Assembly: GCA_012520135.1 (NCBI GenBank)
Contig: JAAYOX010000109.1
Coordinates: 1 to 5,799, forward strand
Direction of reading: 5' to 3'
Length of the DNA: 5,799 nt
From: Clostridia bacterium
GTDB taxonomy: Bacteria; Bacillota; DULZ01
The position numbers and the translations under genes were made by a program. Positions 1 through 3,732 of this stretch are shown in pieces. How positions within the stretch are numbered: the first letter of the stretch is position 1; the number at the start of each line of letters is the position of its first letter. Under the pieces are notes generated by a model. That model had not been told where the DNA came from. It searched no databases and saw only the letters and a list, made by a program, of their open reading frames with translations.

Positions 1-26
1 GGGTTCGATTCCTGTCTCCCCTGCCA
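1..26 (+). tRNA. tRNA gene, 3' end only (isotype not determinable)
   Basis: The first 26 bases read as the 3' end of a tRNA. There is a T-loop of the form GTTCGATTC at 3-11, the 3' side of the T stem, a seven-base acceptor strand (CTCCCCT, 16-22), a G discriminator base at 23 and an encoded CCA at 24-26. A U-tract terminator follows at once, which fits the end of a tRNA transcript. The anticodon lies outside the window, so the isotype is unknown. The G discriminator is compatible with several isotypes. Confidence 0.85.
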
Positions 27-37
27 AAAAGACTTAT

Positions 38-69
38 AAACCAGAGCCGGTAAGGTTCTGGTTTTTTTA
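38..69 (+). terminator. intrinsic terminator of the tRNA transcript
   Basis: An 11-bp stem (38-48 with 54-64, one G-U pair) closes a five-base loop (GGTAA). The 3' arm runs into a T-rich tract. It lies 11 bases after the tRNA CCA end and should separate the tRNA from the cytochrome locus. Confidence 0.9.
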
Positions 70-169
70 TTTCGCTTTTTAATTTCGCTAAAGTACAAAA
101 TATTTAGTAATATTTTTTTGAAATAGAAGGAATTTTTGAAAGGATGGAGAATAACATAATTGTAACAAA

Positions 170-191
170 AATATTACACAGATATTACATT
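170..191. promoter_or_regulatory. AT-rich direct repeat, possible operator or promoter part (copy 1)
   Basis: Two ATATTACA-like repeats start at 171 and 182, so they are 11 bases (one helical turn) apart, and a third ATTACA follows at 193-198. A colinear segment with 18 of 22 matching bases lies upstream of the second leader at 2421-2442. This suggests a shared protein-binding site or promoter part. The only -35/-10 match here is poor (TTGTAA at 160-165 and TATTAC at 183-188, 17 bases apart), so the role is inferred from the repetition alone. Low sequence complexity is the main caution. Confidence 0.3.
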
Positions 192-215
192 CATTACATT
201 TTTGCGATATCTTGT

Positions 216-231
216 GAAGGTGATTACCTTC
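216..231 (+). promoter_or_regulatory. perfect leader hairpin
   Basis: GAAGGT at 216-221 and ACCTTC at 226-231 form a perfect 6-bp stem around the four-base loop GATT, inside the untranslated leader upstream of operon 1. It is not followed by a U-tract, so it is not a terminator. It may be part of a folded 5' leader. Confidence 0.4.
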
Positions 232-259
232 CGTATTCCCAAAAAGTGTATATCCATCC

Positions 260-286
260 AGTCCAGAGACTTTCAGTCCAGAGGCC
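260..286 (+). promoter_or_regulatory. tandem mini-hairpin RNA element L1
   Basis: Two small hairpins lie in a row. The first is AGTC-CAGA-GACT (260-271, 4 bp). After the spacer TTC comes AGTC-CAGA-GGCC (275-286, 3 bp with one G-U). The segment AGTCCAGAG is repeated exactly 15 bases apart. The same arrangement recurs at 2626-2647, 3004-3030, 3083-3110 and 3583-3609. Here it precedes an attenuator-like terminator and the first zinc ribbon gene. It is most simply a protein-binding RNA site controlling termination; the ligand is inferred. Confidence 0.55.
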
Positions 287-335
287 AGTGGATCAGGAAT
301 ATAGCTGGCCATTGGTATTATGGCCGGCTTTTTTA
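283..335 (+). terminator. leader terminator with competing antiterminator (attenuator)
   Basis: The terminator stem is 304-311 with 321-328 (8 bp, one G-U), followed by six T at 329-334. GGCCAG at 283-288 is perfectly complementary to CTGGCC at 305-310, which is inside the terminator 5' arm, and CCAGTGG (285-291) can also pair with CCATTGG (309-315). The two folds exclude each other, the usual architecture of transcription attenuation. The upstream strand also forms the 3' arm of the second mini-hairpin in L1, which would link that hairpin to the switch. Confidence 0.65.
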
Positions 336-396
336 TTAACCGTTTTAGGAAAAGAAAGTTAACGCCGTTAAAGTTATTCCGTAAGGGAGGGGATAT

Positions 397-462
397 TTGT
401 CAGCTATTCAGTTTGAAGCCGCACTGATAAAACTGGAGCTACAACCGAGATGGAAGGTGTGA
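397..462 (+). CDS. possible 21-residue leader peptide (TTG start)
   Basis: A very strong purine-rich ribosome binding site (383-392) lies just past the leader terminator. A short distance on, a TTG begins a 21-codon reading frame (MSAIQFEA... to ...QPRWKV) ending in TGA at 460-462, three bases before the ATG of the first zinc ribbon. It could be a leader peptide that couples translation to the next gene. The rare start codon and the lack of a recognisable family make it uncertain; the ribosome site may simply be a leftover. A comparable short frame ends three bases before the second zinc ribbon. Confidence 0.25.
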   Translation: MSAIQFEAALIKLELQPRWKV

Positions 463-465
463 TTA

Positions 466-636
466 ATGGAAGACCTTATTTGTAGCTGCGAAAGAATGAT
501 TTGTCAAATTGAAGGTGACAACATCGTCATCAAGTGTCGTCATTGCAAACGAGTAATATTGATTCGAACCAAAGGTATAATTAACCAATCAGAAAGTGAA
601 TCAGCCTTACTAAATACAGATATTGTTAACGAGTAA
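466..636 (+). CDS. small Com-like zinc ribbon protein, copy 1
   Basis: A 56-residue protein with a CxC pair (C6, C8) and a CxxC pair (C24, C27) in the stretch CRHCKR, plus an extra C13. The order is a Cys pair, then about 15 residues with a QIEGD turn, then CRHCKR followed by a basic beta-rich tail. It resembles the Com zinc ribbon of phage Mu, an RNA-binding translational activator, except that the first pair is CxC instead of CxxC. Two close paralogs lie at 2826-2993 and 3177-3356; this copy is the most divergent and has a longer acidic tail. The start is the ATG behind a moderate GGAAGG site (452-457). It is the first clear gene of operon 1, 22 bases ahead of the cytochrome c start. A regulatory, nucleic-acid-binding role is inferred; zinc binding and RNA binding are untested. 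Confidence 0.8.
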   Translation: MEDLICSCERMICQIEGDNIVIKCRHCKRVILIRTKGIINQSESESALLNTDIVNE

Positions 637-658
637 GGCATTGAAGGGGTGTAAAACC

Positions 659-1492
659 ATGTCCTATTCTGCTTGTTTCAACCGAGTAAACTGGAGACTC
701 GTGTTGATGATAGCCATTTTAGCATTTTGCTTTATTCCTCTTGCCGATGCCTCCGGCTCCCAAAACGACAAGTGTCTACAATGTCACGGGAACCCGGAAC
801 TCAGCATTGAGCGAGATGGAAAAACCAAATCCTTATTTGTTGATCTCGAAGCATTTGAACACTCCGTACACAGTTTCAGTAGCTGTGTTTCCTGTCACCC
901 GGGTTCCGATACTTTCCCCCATGGGGAAACAGTAAGAATGGACAGGAGTAAAGTTGCTGATAGTTGTATCACCTGCCATCCGGCTCAGACCGAAGAGTAT
1001 AAGATGAGTTTACATTCTAAAGGTATTGCTACTTGTACAGATTGTCACGGCGGTGCTCACACGATCCAAAAGGAAAGCCAATTGCCCATTAGTCAGCAGT
1101 TACAAAATCATGTGGAAACCTGCGGCCAATGTCACCAGGGACGTGTACTTCAAAGTTATCAGGAGAGCTTTCATGGGATAGGGGTCTATTTAGGAGGTAC
1201 ACAGGTACCATCTTGCGTATCCTGCCATGGTGCCCATGCTGCCTTAGGACCCGATGATCCTGCTTCACCGGTAGCAGTAGCAAATATTCCCCAAACTTGT
1301 TCTGCATGCCACGAAGACTCTCCGGCCAATATGGCTGCCGGTACCGAGCATTTCCTTTTGGAGCGAGAAGGTCCCGGTAAACCCATGTTTTACACTTACA
1401 AATTCTTTACCTGGTTAACCATTATTACTATTACATTGCTGATTATCCACATAGAACTTGAACTGTTCAGACGTTTCAGGGATGCTAAGTAA
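659..1492 (+). CDS. membrane-anchored seven-heme cytochrome c, copy 1
   Basis: A 277-residue multiheme electron transfer protein. A signal peptide covers about residues 12-31 (hydrophobic core, cleavage after ADA). Seven CxxCH heme-attachment motifs follow at residues 39, 76, 103, 126, 155, 186 and 214. The C-terminal hydrophobic helix (about 250-269) ends in basic residues, so the heme domain should lie outside the membrane, anchored at its C-terminus. Histidines outside the motifs that also occur in the paralog at 3733-4668 are H71, H88, H119, H134, H172, H193 and H231. That is exactly seven, consistent with bis-histidine ligation of every heme. I chose the ATG at 659 because AAGGGG lies nine bases upstream at 644-649; an upstream in-frame TTG (623) overlaps the zinc ribbon gene and lacks support. 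It is followed directly by a cytochrome b gene, its probable quinol-side partner. The exact substrate is unknown. Confidence 0.93.
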   Translation: MSYSACFNRVNWRLVLMIAILAFCFIPLADASGSQNDKCLQCHGNPELSIERDGKTKSLFVDLEAFEHSVHSFSSCVSCHPGSDTFPHGETVRMDRSKVADSCITCHPAQTEEYKMSLHSKGIATCTDCHGGAHTIQKESQLPISQQLQNHVETCGQCHQGRVLQSYQESFHGIGVYLGGTQVPSCVSCHGAHAALGPDDPASPVAVANIPQTCSACHEDSPANMAAGTEHFLLEREGPGKPMFYTYKFFTWLTIITITLLIIHIELELFRRFRDAK

Positions 1493-1509
1493 ATACGGAG
1501 GTGAGTACA

Positions 1510-2235
1510 GTGGCGAAAAAGAATCAAAAAGCTTTTCAACGGTTTAACATTCATCAAAGGATTCAGCATATTATGATGTTCACCAGTTTTATTGTGTTAG
1601 CCGGAACCGGCTTACCCATTAAGTATTATGCTTCCGGTTGGGCTAAAACTGTTACGGCCATGTTTGGCGGATTTGATAATATGTTTACGGTCCATTTGGG
1701 AGCCGCTATCTTAATGCTGGCCAGTTCCGTTTATCATTTACTGTATCTGATTGTATACCCGATTGTCACTAAAAAAGTTTCTTGGGCAGCTTTACCCAGT
1801 CCCAAAGATGTAAAGGACGTATTTCAGAATATACGGTACTTTTTAGGTCTTACCAATACACCGCCAAAGTTCGATCGGTATTCCTACAAAGAAAAGTTTG
1901 ATTACTGGGCTGTTTTCTGGGGTATGGTGATTATGGGCGGTTCCGGTTTAATGATGTGGTTCCCCCAGATAACCACTCAGTTCTTACCCCGTTGGATTAT
2001 TGATTGCGCTCGTTATGCCCATAGTGATGAGGCCATGTTGGCTATTCTAGCTATCTTCATTTGGCATTTTTACAATGTTCACTTTAGCCCGACTTTCTTT
2101 CCCGGCAGCCTGGTCTGGTTTAACGGGAAGCTTAATCGCAAGCTGATGGAACATGAGCATCCCTTGGAATTAGAGCGCCTGGAAAAAGAAGTATCCACTG
2201 ATGACACCTCGTCTAATAAGAGCATAAATGTCTAG
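1510..2235 (+). CDS. membrane cytochrome b (b561/formate dehydrogenase gamma-like), copy 1
   Basis: A 241-residue integral membrane protein with about four hydrophobic segments (roughly residues 22-40, 60-84, 132-151 and 173-190). Histidines conserved with the paralog at 4688-5506 are H20, H62, H76, H171, H186 and H191; among these should be the ligands of two b hemes, as in the cytochrome b561/FdnI-like families. It probably exchanges electrons with menaquinone and with the seven-heme cytochrome encoded just upstream. The start is taken as the GTG at 1510, eight bases after GGAGG (1497-1501); the GTG at 1501 overlaps that site. Compared with the paralog it lacks the final transmembrane helix, which here seems to be made by the separate gene at 2246-2356. 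The tail after the EHP motif is polar. Confidence 0.9.
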   Translation: MAKKNQKAFQRFNIHQRIQHIMMFTSFIVLAGTGLPIKYYASGWAKTVTAMFGGFDNMFTVHLGAAILMLASSVYHLLYLIVYPIVTKKVSWAALPSPKDVKDVFQNIRYFLGLTNTPPKFDRYSYKEKFDYWAVFWGMVIMGGSGLMMWFPQITTQFLPRWIIDCARYAHSDEAMLAILAIFIWHFYNVHFSPTFFPGSLVWFNGKLNRKLMEHEHPLELERLEKEVSTDDTSSNKSINV

Positions 2236-2245
2236 GAGGGATACC

Positions 2246-2356
2246 ATGAGTGATAAATTTGAAAAAAGCAAGGGCTTGATGGTTTTTGAAATGATTGTGT
2301 ATGCAGCCATGCTGGTTTGGTTCTTGTCAGCATTTCTACCGATAGGTTTGCAGTAG
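2246..2356 (+). CDS. 36-residue one-helix subunit, likely detached C-terminal helix of cytochrome b
   Basis: A small protein with a charged N-terminus (residues 1-10) and one hydrophobic helix (about 11-33). Its ribosome binding site AGGAGGG (2234-2240) overlaps the stop codon of the cytochrome b gene, so the two are translationally adjacent. Residues 7-36 align without gaps to residues 240-269 of the second cytochrome b (the 4688-5506 product), with 11 of 30 identical (S, K, L, E, V, V, L, F, P, L, Q) and most others conservative hydrophobic changes. I infer that it is the fifth transmembrane helix of the cytochrome b, encoded separately. It lies in a different frame from the upstream gene, so a frameshift origin is possible, but the good ribosome site and ATG argue for real translation. 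Confidence 0.75.
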   Translation: MSDKFEKSKGLMVFEMIVYAAMLVWFLSAFLPIGLQ

Positions 2357-2366
2357 GAGGATAGGA

Positions 2367-2406
2367 AAAGGGGCGCGGAACAGCATCTGTCTTAATGCGC
2401 CCCTTT
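2367..2406 (+). terminator. terminator of operon 1
   Basis: A perfect 10-bp stem (AAAGGGGCGC at 2367-2376, GCGCCCCTTT at 2397-2406) with a 20-base loop holding a further ACAG/CTGT stem. The U-tract is short (TTT, then ATGCTTT). It begins 10 bases after the stop of the one-helix gene, and the symmetric A/T ends would let it work on both strands. Confidence 0.8.
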
Positions 2407-2420
2407 ATGCTTTGATAATA

Positions 2421-2442
2421 AATATTGCATCTATATTACATT
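2421..2442. promoter_or_regulatory. AT-rich direct repeat, possible operator or promoter part (copy 2)
   Basis: Two ATATT-based repeats begin at 2422 and 2433, again 11 bases apart, and the segment matches 170-191 at 18 of 22 positions. It stands at the head of the second long leader, just as copy 1 does for the first. The rest of 2443-2625 is AT-rich with long T runs (about 2480-2505). It contains weak -10-like hexamers such as TAGAAT (2529-2534) but no convincing -35. I see no gene there. Confidence 0.3.
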
Positions 2443-2625
2443 ATTAAAACAGCCAGATTTTTGTCGCTATTATTTAGAAATTTTTTTTAAATATTTTTTT
2501 AATTTTAGCAGGAAATTTTGGATAAACATAGAATACTATATAGCAAAGAAAGGTAGTTGGTAGCGATAAAGTGAAAAGCAGAACATTCATTGGATAACTA
2601 ACACTATAGAAGAACCATATACAGC

Positions 2626-2647
2626 GTCCAGACCAAGTCAAAAGGCT
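2626..2647 (+). promoter_or_regulatory. tandem mini-hairpin RNA element L2 (degenerate)
   Basis: This is the weakest copy of the leader element. The first half is shortened to GTC-CA-GAC (2626-2633), whose loop is too small to be stable. The second half is a clear AGTC-AAAA-GGCT hairpin (2636-2647, 4 bp with one G-U). Its position relative to a downstream terminator and a zinc ribbon gene matches the better copies. GCGATA followed shortly by GTGAA lies about 60 bases upstream (2563-2575), as it does upstream of L1 (204-218), suggesting a larger shared leader. Confidence 0.4.
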
Positions 2648-2701
2648 GAGTCATCCGCTAACACAGACTTCTAGAGCCGGCCTTTTGTAGCCGGCTTCTT
2701 G
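2639..2701 (+). terminator. leader terminator with competing antiterminator (attenuator)
   Basis: The terminator stem is AGCCGGC (2675-2681) with GCCGGCT (2690-2696), 7 bp and perfect, followed by the weak U-tract TCTT. CAAAAGGC at 2639-2646 is perfectly complementary (8 bp) to GCCTTTTG at 2680-2687, which covers the end of the terminator 5' arm and its loop. Only one of the two can form. The upstream strand is also part of the L2 mini-hairpin, the same relationship as in the first leader. Confidence 0.55.
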
Positions 2702-2717
2702 TATTACCTTGGGGGAA

Positions 2718-2822
2718 ATGATGGGTGAAAGCCTCGCCTTACTTCTCCTAAAGTCATTGAAGCCAATGAGACATAGAATAAAAATTTTATATGCTTATCC
2801 AAAACAGGAAGAGGAGGGGTAG
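2718..2822 (+). CDS. possible 34-residue leader peptide
   Basis: A short frame starts at ATGATG (2718 or 2721) just behind a GGGGGA tract (2711-2716) and runs MMGESLALL... to ...KQEEEG, ending in TAG at 2820-2822. That is three bases before the GTG of the second zinc ribbon, the same 3-base gap as between the short frame at 397-462 and the first zinc ribbon. Its acidic end is mostly the purine-rich ribosome binding site of the next gene read as codons, so it may be fortuitous. No family is recognised. Confidence 0.22.
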   Translation: MMGESLALLLLKSLKPMRHRIKILYAYPKQEEEG

Positions 2823-2825
2823 GAT

Positions 2826-2993
2826 GTGAAGGATTTCCGCTGCCAGTGTAAAAAGATTGTATTCCAGATTGAGGGAGATACTGTTATCGTCAAATGTCGC
2901 CATTGCAAACGTTATATTCACATTCGTACCAAAGGCCTGATAGATGTACAATTCAAAGTTGACCCTGAGACAACAAAAATTAATCTTAAATAA
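2826..2993 (+). CDS. small Com-like zinc ribbon protein, copy 2
   Basis: A 55-residue protein with the same fold signature as the other two copies: RCQCKK (C6, C8), a QIEGD turn, KCRHCKRY (C24, C27), then IHIRTKG and a short tail. It has exactly four cysteines; C13 of the other copies is F here. About 32 of the first 45 residues match copy 3. The start is GTG, eight bases after AGGAGG (2812-2817); the ATG two bases upstream is followed at once by a stop. It stands alone between an attenuator-like leader and a strong terminator (3026-3062), so it can be made without any cytochrome. That suits a regulator more than a structural subunit. The role is inferred from its likeness to Mu Com. Confidence 0.8.
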   Translation: MKDFRCQCKKIVFQIEGDTVIVKCRHCKRYIHIRTKGLIDVQFKVDPETTKINLK

Positions 2994-3003
2994 TTAATAA
3001 CTA

Positions 3004-3030
3004 AGTCGTTAGACTTTAAGTCAAGAGACT
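3004..3030 (+). promoter_or_regulatory. tandem mini-hairpin RNA element L3a
   Basis: The best copy of the element. AGTC-GTTA-GACT (3004-3015, extendable to 5 bp with A3003 and T3016), spacer TTA, then AGTC-AAGA-GACT (3019-3030). It starts 11 bases after the stop of the second zinc ribbon. The last arm (3027-3030) is shared with the 5' arm of the terminator at 3026-3062, so the second mini-hairpin and the terminator cannot coexist. Compared with L1, two loop bases and the second stem differ while pairing is preserved. Confidence 0.6.
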
Positions 3031-3062
3031 AGTACACTACATTAGTAGTATACTGGTCTTTT
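3026..3062 (+). terminator. terminator after zinc ribbon copy 2
   Basis: AGACTAGTA (3026-3034) pairs with TACTGGTCT (3051-3059), 9 bp with one G-U. After one mismatch the stem continues with ACTAC/GTAGT around ATTA. A TCTTTT tract follows. Its 5' arm overlaps mini-hairpin element L3a, so formation may be conditional, controlling readthrough from the second zinc ribbon into the downstream genes. Confidence 0.75.
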
Positions 3063-3082
3063 GTGCTAATATGGGTAATCAA

Positions 3083-3110
3083 AGCCTAGAAGCTACAAGC
3101 TCTAGAGGCT
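3083..3110 (+). promoter_or_regulatory. tandem mini-hairpin RNA element L3b
   Basis: AGCC-TAGA-AGCT (3083-3094, 3 bp plus one C-A mismatch), spacer ACA, then AGCT-CTAGA-GGCT (3098-3110, 4 bp with one G-U and one extra loop base). Compared with L1 and L3a, the AGTC arms have become AGCC or AGCT and the partner strand has changed with them. The second hairpin overlaps the 5' arm of the terminator at 3104-3150. AGCCTAGA (3083-3090) can also pair with 3101-3110 with a 2-base bulge, a third alternative fold. Confidence 0.5.
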
Positions 3111-3150
3111 AGCAACCCTTTAATAGGGTTTGTCTAGCCTCTTTATTTTT
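3104..3150 (+). terminator. second leader terminator before zinc ribbon copy 3
   Basis: AGAGGCTAG (3104-3112) pairs perfectly with CTAGCCTCT (3134-3142), and an inner AACCCT/AGGGTT stem (3114-3119 with 3125-3130) extends the hairpin. TTATTTTT follows. It lies 27 bases before the ATG of the third zinc ribbon and only 42 bases after the previous terminator. Two terminators in a row, each with a mini-hairpin pair, suggest a leader switch and not simply an operon end. Confidence 0.85.
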
Positions 3151-3176
3151 ACAAAAATATAAAGGAGGGGAGGGCA

Positions 3177-3356
3177 ATGGAGAACTTTCGTTGTCAGTGT
3201 AAAAAAATCGTCTGCCAAATCGAAAAAGACACCATCATCATTAAATGCCGGCACTGCAAACGGTATATTCATATCAATACAAAAGGCATTATCGACATCG
3301 AATACAAATTGACTTCGGACGGTGACGAGACTGGTCTTACTGTAGTTAAATTATAG
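3177..3356 (+). CDS. small Com-like zinc ribbon protein, copy 3
   Basis: A 59-residue protein with RCQCKK (C6, C8), an extra C13, a QIEKD turn, KCRHCKRY (C24, C27) and IHINTKG, then an acidic tail (SDGDE). It is close to copy 2 and more distant from copy 1. The start is ATG with an excellent AAAGGAGGGG site (3161-3170) just upstream. It follows a double terminator leader and leads the third transcription segment, 39 bases ahead of a one-helix membrane protein gene. A small AGGTC/GACCT hairpin (3355-3367) covers its stop codon. By analogy with Mu Com it may bind RNA; its neighbours suggest the targets are the local leaders or cytochrome messages. Confidence 0.8.
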   Translation: MENFRCQCKKIVCQIEKDTIIIKCRHCKRYIHINTKGIIDIEYKLTSDGDETGLTVVKL

Positions 3357-3395
3357 GTCATTGACCTAATTAATTAAAGGAAAGAGGGTGGGCCA

Positions 3396-3524
3396 ATGTT
3401 TAAATTAGCCTTAGGAAATTCCCTGTCGTATCTGCTCACTGCCTGGTTTGTTGTCTCCTTTGCTCTGATTACTTTTTCCGGGGTAGCTTTTCTGGGAACT
3501 TTACTGTATCACATTTTCTTCTAG
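3396..3524 (+). CDS. 42-residue one-helix membrane protein, probably truncated at its C-terminus
   Basis: A mostly hydrophobic protein (MFKLALGNSL... to ...LLYHIFF) with one transmembrane segment (about residues 11-38). The ATG follows the purine-rich AAAGAGGGTGGG (3381-3392). The family is not recognised; it shows no clear likeness to the 36-residue protein of operon 1. A 24-bp tandem duplication covers its end: copy A (3502-3525) contains the TAG stop, and copy B (3526-3549) has CAG at the same place. Reading on in frame gives VLYHIFYQELFK and a TGA at 3561-3563. The gene therefore probably once ended LLYHIFYQELFK, and a duplication plus a C-to-T change cut it short. It may be a small accessory subunit of the cytochrome complex encoded downstream. 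Confidence 0.65.
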   Translation: MFKLALGNSLSYLLTAWFVVSFALITFSGVAFLGTLLYHIFF

Positions 3525-3549
3525 GTACTGTATCACATTTTCTACCAGG
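3502..3549. repeat. 24-bp tandem duplication
   Basis: Units 3502-3525 and 3526-3549 match at 22 of 24 positions, both starting TACTGTATCACATTTTCT. The two differences change TAC to TTC and CAG to the amber stop TAG in copy A, relative to copy B. The unit length is a multiple of three, so the frame is kept across both copies. Confidence 0.9.
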
Positions 3550-3582
3550 AGTTGTTTAAATGAGCGCAATCACTTACTTTTA

Positions 3583-3609
3583 AGCTCCAAGGCTTAAAGC
3601 CTAGAGGCT
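3583..3609 (+). promoter_or_regulatory. tandem mini-hairpin RNA element L4
   Basis: AGCT-CCAA-GGCT (3583-3594, one G-U), spacer TAA, then AGCC-TAGA-GGCT (3598-3609, 4 perfect bp). It has the same 4-4-4-3-4-4-4 spacing as L1 and L3a with different stem bases. A run of eight T follows at 3621-3628, but the T-run is 11 bases away and I see no stable hairpin directly against it, so termination here is uncertain. This copy precedes the second cytochrome c gene and not a zinc ribbon, which would put the cytochromes under the same control. Confidence 0.5.
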
Positions 3610-3675
3610 CTCTTTCCAAATTTTTTTTGAGCAAAATGTTGCAATTTGATTGCTTAATTGTTTGTAACTCCGTTA

Positions 3676-3702
3676 TAGACAATTTCGGTTTTGCAATATA
3701 AT
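3676..3702 (+). promoter_or_regulatory. candidate promoter for the second cytochrome operon
   Basis: A perfect TATAAT at 3697-3702 has TAGACA (5 of 6 to the -35 consensus) at 3676-3681, with a short 15-base spacer. Transcription would begin near 3709, leaving a brief leader carrying the AGAGGAG ribosome site (3718-3724) of the cytochrome c gene at 3733. If real, it lets this pair be expressed independently of the upstream switch. Confidence 0.4.
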
Positions 3703-3732
3703 GTCTTTTTGATGAAGAGAGGAGTGAAGGGA

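Noticed and set aside
212..218. TTGTGAA, a Rex-like half site
   Set aside because: The other half (TTCACAA at the right distance) is missing; the following bases form a hairpin instead.
88..312. Open frame of 74 codons on the - strand in the first leader
   Set aside because: It is antisense to a structured leader, has no good ribosome site and no family likeness.
150..335. Known c-di-GMP (GEMM) riboswitch, plausible upstream of cytochrome genes
   Set aside because: I could not find the conserved core sequences of that class in either leader.
144..362. Open frame of 72 codons on the + strand in the first leader
   Set aside because: It runs through the mini-hairpins and the terminator at 304-335, has unusual composition and no recognisable motif. 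RNA structure explains the region better.
623..658. TTG start giving a 12-residue longer cytochrome c
   Set aside because: It overlaps the zinc ribbon gene, and the ATG at 659 has a proper ribosome site and places the signal peptide normally.
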